DNA of 50,856 nt, taken from assembly GCA_021608145.1 (NCBI GenBank), contig JAKIHM010000018.1, forward strand, positions 1 through 50,856, written 5' to 3'. Below the pieces are notes generated by a model, which worked only from the letters and a program-made list of their open reading frames with translations, did not search any database and was not told where the DNA came from. Below are positions 47,214 to 50,856 of this stretch, piece by piece (the stretch's first letter is position 1; each line of letters opens with the position of its first letter). The position numbers and the translations under genes are program-made. This DNA comes from Thermovorax subterraneus. Its GTDB lineage: Bacteria; Bacillota; Thermosediminibacteria; Thermosediminibacterales; Thermosediminibacteraceae.

Positions 47214-48920
47214 TTAAATTATGGCTTTTTCCACTTCTTTCTCAGGCACGTCAAAAGTAGCTCCTGTGGGCGGCAGAGCTTCGCTGTAGAAAAATTCGTT
47301 TAATTTATCTCTGTATGGGCTTACCCCAGCTTTAATGTTAAATTCCCTTTCAATCTTCAAGGTATTTATACCTATTTCCCAAACCTGATCTATCGTGAGT
47401 TTTTCCCCTGTGAGGTAATATATCATGTCAGTCAGCGTAGATGTATCCTTAAATAGCGGCCCTCTTGCAAATATACAGAATCCCAGGCTGTCTAAAGTCG
47501 TCATCCTTATCTGGAGATTTCTCGAAAGGTCTCCTTGCTTTTCCCTGCCCAGCGGATTCACCTCATTTCTCGATCCAAAGGCGTTGCCTGCAGTATGATC
47601 CGCCCCCATGGGCGAAGTAGCGTATAGCACTCCATTTCCTTTCAATGCCCTTGGATCGTATCCGGGAATCCCTTGACCTTTCGCCTCAGGAATCCTCTTT
47701 GCACCTAAGACCTTACCAGTTATTTCCACGCCGTTTCCAAGAACTCTGCCTACGACACTGTTCTTTCTTATCTCATTCAAAAGTGCTAAGCAGCTTTCTT
47801 CATCGCCGAATTTTGCCAATCCCGCATCAATTGCAACTCCCAATACACAACCCATCTCGATAGTGTCAAGTCCAAGGTCGTTGATTTCCCTGTTCAGCTT
47901 TGCCACCGAATCCAGGTCCTCAAACCCAAGGTTGGAACCTACAAGGGCAATCGTCTCATACTGTAAATTCGAGACTATTCTCTTTCCTTCCTTGTCCGGA
48001 TAAATATTCCCGCATTGGATTACGCATCCAGGCATGCACGGGACTCCAGTTTTGCCTTCACCTTTTCGTTCCTGCACCCGCTCGTACAACTTCTCTCCTG
48101 AGAGATTCGCCGCATGTTCAAAAGCCCCAAATCTAAAATTCTTCGTTGGCAGAGCACCAATTGCGTTTACAGCATTAACTATCTGAGCAGTTCCATACTT
48201 TTTATATGCATCGCCTGTCTTAGGATCAGCCATCAATTCTTTATTTACTCTCCGGGCAACGTTTAAAAATCCTTCTCTGTCAAAGTAAGTTACACTTCCC
48301 TTAGAATTTTTAACAACAATAGCTTTTACACCCTTGCTTCCCATTACGGCGCCTGTACCACCTCTTGCGCAGAATTTTAGCTCACCATTGTGATCGGTCA
48401 CTATAATACTGGCTGCCCTCATTTTGTTTTCTCCCGCAGGACCTATGCACATTATTGCTGCATCTTTACCGTATTTTTCAAAAAGCCTTTCGGTCGTCTC
48501 GTAAGTTCCTGCATTCTTTAAGCTTTCGTCCGCAGGGATTATATTGACCTTCTCTTTTTCAATCTCGATGACGTACATTTTGTCATCTTCCGGCTGGCCT
48601 TCAATTATTATCGCCTTTATCCCTTCTCTTGCAAGGTATGTGGCCACCAGCCCTCCGCTATTTGACTCCTTTATTCCATTTGTAAGAGGGCTTTTACATC
48701 CTACGGAGATCCTACTTGCGCTCGAGACTGCCGTCCCGCCTAGCAAACCAGGGGCGATTACCAGTTTGTTCTTTTCTCCAAGCGGGTCGCAGTCAGCTGG
48801 CACCTCGTCGTATACTATTCTCGAAGTAAGGGCCCTCCCACCTAAAAGCTTATATTCTTTTTTTACTTCTTCGAGCGAAACACTCTTATCTTGCATGTTT
48901 ATCCTTATAATTTTACCCAT
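47214..48920 (-). CDS. aor: Tungsten-dependent aldehyde:ferredoxin oxidoreductase family protein
   Basis: 568 residues, slightly shorter than the archaeal enzymes (about 605). The N-terminal pterin-binding domain starts IIRINMQDKSVSLEEV with LLGGRAL. The 4Fe-4S ligands are CMPGCVIQC (about 289-297) with the fourth Cys in LGFCIFARGP (about 490). YATSPMGADHTAG is the pterin loop. It oxidises aldehydes to acids with ferredoxin; the exact aldehyde is unknown. ATG 48920 follows GGGGAG and GGAG. Its neighbours (MoaD-like, tupA, MobB-like) support tungsten use; a tricarboxylate transporter precedes it. Confidence 0.93.
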   Translation of the reverse strand: MGKIIRINMQDKSVSLEEVKKEYKLLGGRALTSRIVYDEVPADCDPLGEKNKLVIAPGLLGGTAVSSASRISVGCKSPLTNGIKESNSGGLVATYLAREGIKAIIIEGQPEDDKMYVIEIEKEKVNIIPADESLKNAGTYETTERLFEKYGKDAAIMCIGPAGENKMRAASIIVTDHNGELKFCARGGTGAVMGSKGVKAIVVKNSKGSVTYFDREGFLNVARRVNKELMADPKTGDAYKKYGTAQIVNAVNAIGALPTKNFRFGAFEHAANLSGEKLYERVQERKGEGKTGVPCMPGCVIQCGNIYPDKEGKRIVSNLQYETIALVGSNLGFEDLDSVAKLNREINDLGLDTIEMGCVLGVAIDAGLAKFGDEESCLALLNEIRKNSVVGRVLGNGVEITGKVLGAKRIPEAKGQGIPGYDPRALKGNGVLYATSPMGADHTAGNAFGSRNEVNPLGREKQGDLSRNLQIRMTTLDSLGFCIFARGPLFKDTSTLTDMIYYLTGEKLTIDQVWEIGINTLKIEREFNIKAGVSPYRDKLNEFFYSEALPPTGATFDVPEKEVEKAII

Positions 48921-48945
48921 TTTCCTTACTCCTCTCCCCTTTCTT

Positions 48946-50406
48946 TTATTGTTGTTCTAATTTCATTATTTTTGATTGCGCAGCATAAGTTAAAATAATC
49001 AAAACAAGCAATATTAAACTTATAGGTCTTGTGAAGAAAGAGATTATGACATTCCCAAACCCTCCGGCACTTATCAAGGCCTTTCTAAAGTTCGTCTCTA
49101 TCATCGGGCCTAAAATTATGGCAAGTACAATCGGACTTACCGGATATCCCGCTTTTTCCATCACGTATCCAATTAACCCGAACATAATCATGAATATAAC
49201 GTCATTTATATTGTTCTGTAGAGAGTAAGAGCCAACTATGCAGAGGATGCTTATAAAAGGTAGAAGTACCCATTTAGGAAGGTTCAGCATCTTCAACATT
49301 ATATTGCTCCCAAATATACCTACAAAGTAAGCTATGAATGTACTTATAGTCAAAAATACCAATATCATATAGAAATACTTTTTCTCCGTCATCATGAAGG
49401 TTGGTCCCGGAAGCAGCCCGTGAAGATAAAATGAGCCAAGCATTATCGCAGTAACAGAATCCCCCGGAATTCCAAGTGTAAGCAGGGTTATTATAGCTCC
49501 CCCAATTGCCGCGTCATTTGCTATCTCAGGAGCTGCAACGCCCTCGTAAGCTCCTTTGCCAAAAGGCCTCGATGGTTTTTTAATTATTTGTTTTGATACG
49601 CCGTAAGATACCAGTGAGGCAATATCCCCTCCGGTCCCTGGCAACAATCCTATGATTGCACCTATTGGAGCAGACCAAAGATAAGTCACAATGCTCTTTT
49701 TTACTATATCCAACTTTGGAAACAAGTCCCTTATTCTATAAGTGAAGTCATCCACCTTAAATGTTCGTTTATTGCTCAACTGCACGAAAACTTCTTTCAT
49801 TCCAAAAAGGCCAATCATTGCCACAATATAGTTAATTCCTCCACTCAATATCCTAGAACCAAAGGTAAATCTCATTAATCCAGTAATAGGGTCCATTCCA
49901 ATCATAGATATCAAAAATCCTAGAGATGCGGCAGCCAAGCCTTTTAGCAGGTTTTCTTTGCTGAGCACGGCTACTAATGTTATGCCCCAAAGGCAAATCA
50001 GAAAATACTCCTGATTTCCGAATTTCAAAGCGATACTTCCAAGTAGAGGTCCGAGCACTGCTAAAAAGATTATCCCGAAAAATCCACCCAAAAGGCTCAC
50101 AAAAAGCGCAAGGCTTAACGCATTTGCAGCTTCTCCTTTTTGTTTGAGCGGAAAACCGTCGAATATAGTAGCAACAGCGGCGGCCGTTCCGGGTATATTC
50201 AATGTTATCGCAGAAATCGACCCACCCATTACGCCACCGCAAAACGCGCCTATTATAAATGCTAAAGCGTCAACCATCGGCCACCCAAATGTCAATGATA
50301 CAACCAATGCAATCGTCATCGTAACTGTGAGGCCTGGCAGTGCCCCCATGATTAATCCAATAATCGCTCCAACTATCATGTATATAAGGAGTATCAAATA
50401 ACTCAT
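48946..50406 (-). CDS. tctA: Tripartite tricarboxylate transporter, TctA family large subunit
   Basis: 486 residues, 11-12 membrane helices. Conserved TctA segments: GALPGLTVTMTIALVV, AFCGGVMGGSISAITLNIPG and GLLPGTGGDIASLVSYG. It imports carboxylates with Na+ or H+ using a TctC binding protein. No tctC gene is in the window. ATG 50406 follows AAAGGAG. It lies 30 bp after the truncated tctB. Confidence 0.93.
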   Translation of the reverse strand: MSYLILLIYMIVGAIIGLIMGALPGLTVTMTIALVVSLTFGWPMVDALAFIIGAFCGGVMGGSISAITLNIPGTAAAVATIFDGFPLKQKGEAANALSLALFVSLLGGFFGIIFLAVLGPLLGSIALKFGNQEYFLICLWGITLVAVLSKENLLKGLAAASLGFLISMIGMDPITGLMRFTFGSRILSGGINYIVAMIGLFGMKEVFVQLSNKRTFKVDDFTYRIRDLFPKLDIVKKSIVTYLWSAPIGAIIGLLPGTGGDIASLVSYGVSKQIIKKPSRPFGKGAYEGVAAPEIANDAAIGGAIITLLTLGIPGDSVTAIMLGSFYLHGLLPGPTFMMTEKKYFYMILVFLTISTFIAYFVGIFGSNIMLKMLNLPKWVLLPFISILCIVGSYSLQNNINDVIFMIMFGLIGYVMEKAGYPVSPIVLAIILGPMIETNFRKALISAGGFGNVIISFFTRPISLILLVLIILTYAAQSKIMKLEQQ

Positions 50407-50436
50407 GCTTCTTTCTCCTTTCTACCCCGATCAGAT

Positions 50437-50736
50437 TTACGGGAGGATAATTTTAAATACCCCTGTAAAGACAAACCGAATAGACGCAACTAATATCAAT
50501 GATGTTAAAATTATCCTCCACACTGGTGCCCTGCCTTCTTTTCCGTACTTTGCCAGCGTATACATCCCAAAAACCATTGCAACGAACGTAGCAACTTCAA
50601 AATGTAATTTTTTAACGGCTAGAATATATACGACCAAGCCTACAAAATACATTAGCACACCCTTTAATTCATCTATTAGCTCTTTTTCTGATGAGTCGCC
50701 TTCTTTTGTTTGCCTCCATTTCCATATTTTGTAATG
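50437..50736 (-). pseudogene. tctB: TctB small subunit, 5'-truncated
   Basis: The frame to TAA 50437 reads ELIDELKGVLMYFVGLVVYI, then ...EVATFVAMVFGMYTLAKYGK and a last helix, matching the C-terminal two thirds of TctB (about 150 aa). Upstream it runs to a TGA at 50739-50737 without a start, so the first 45-60 residues are missing. The break lies next to mobile-element-like sequence at the right edge. A short product from GTG 50658 is possible but would lack the first helices. Confidence 0.6.
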
Positions 50737-50786
50737 TCAAATTAGGGCACCAAATTCACATACCTATGGCCTCTAAAACATTGAAA

Positions 50787-50855
50787 CTAAAAGTTTTTCG
50801 GAAAAAAGGAGGATTCCCTCCCCTTGGTGTCGTAGGTAGTAGTTGCCAAAACAAA
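50787..50855 (-). pseudogene. C-terminal tail of an ORF at the right edge, possibly a transposase
   Basis: A minus-strand frame entering from the right edge reads FVLATTTYDTKGRESSFFPK then NF and stops at TAG 50789-50787. Between it and tctB (50740-50786) there is no gene. The abrupt join to a truncated gene suggests a transposon end; I cannot assign the family. Confidence 0.3.
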
Positions 50856-50856
50856 T

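Overview
The window looks like a complete or nearly complete contig from an anaerobic, probably thermophilic, low-to-mid GC Firmicute. The best match by gene content is the Thermoanaerobacterales/Thermosediminibacterales group; this is an inference, since no rRNA or tRNA is present to settle it. Supporting signs are: strong Shine-Dalgarno sequences with frequent TTG starts; ferredoxin-dependent 2-oxoacid oxidation; a CBS-type Mn pyrophosphatase; a Na+-pump beta subunit; a tungsten aldehyde oxidoreductase; two sigma-54 activators; and late flagellar genes with a SigD-type promoter. Both ends carry mobile-element-like sequence next to truncated genes (a glycosyltransferase remnant on the left, tctB on the right).

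Layout. 1-500: tail of an unknown ORF and a deleted glycosyltransferase. 575-2247 (+): nikR, an ECF-type membrane protein and a methyltransferase. 2244-10670 (-): CBS-pyrophosphatase, OAD beta plus an unlisted 40-aa OadG-like peptide, S41 protease, UbiB/AarF kinase, a TDT exporter interrupted by an amber codon, CMD-family protein, an AT-rich GNAT. 10767-14117 (-): a decaying operon of a conserved protein (frameshift), a 33-aa coupled ORF, asparaginase, and a glutamate/aspartate symporter with two frameshifts. 14118-14678: AT-rich spacer with a T31 tract and an ABC-2 permease remnant. 14679-17383 (-): RlmD, TrmL, PHP phosphatase.

17676-24036 is the most interesting part. A methionine gamma-lyase gene has a sigma-54 promoter and three 16-bp TyrR-box-like dyads, and lies beside a TyrR-like (ACT-PAS-AAA+-HTH) activator. 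Divergent to that activator is a HutP-family RNA-binding protein, followed by a trpXYZ-type ABC importer. The importer leader RNA has a near-consensus promoter, three GGUAG repeats with an 8-nt period and an intrinsic terminator. I propose this as a HutP-family attenuation system for amino acid uptake. The importer binding protein also carries an A-AAA-AAG slippery heptamer exactly where its signal peptide and mature frames meet.

24087-32970 (-): an NSS amino-acid symporter with a MetS-like small subunit, then leucine dehydrogenase, butyrate kinase, phosphotransbutyrylase and IorAB as a tightly overlapping operon. It is preceded by a sigma-54 promoter, direct-repeat activator sites and its BkdR-like activator. 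Together these could convert amino acids through 2-oxoacids and acyl-CoA to acyl phosphate and ATP. 33070-38889: membrane protein, polar amino acid ABC importer, zinc-ribbon protein with a structured leader RNA, NAGPA-domain protein, lytic transglycosylase. 38961-42077 (-): FlaG-FliD-FliS-FliT-like flagellar operon. 42167-50736: tungsten theme (MobB-like protein, TupA, AOR, MoaD-like protein), a response regulator-PAS-GGDEF diguanylate cyclase, a cupin and a TctA/TctB transporter.

Four probable frameshifts fall in homopolymer runs, so sequencing error and real gene decay or recoding must be separated before interpreting them.
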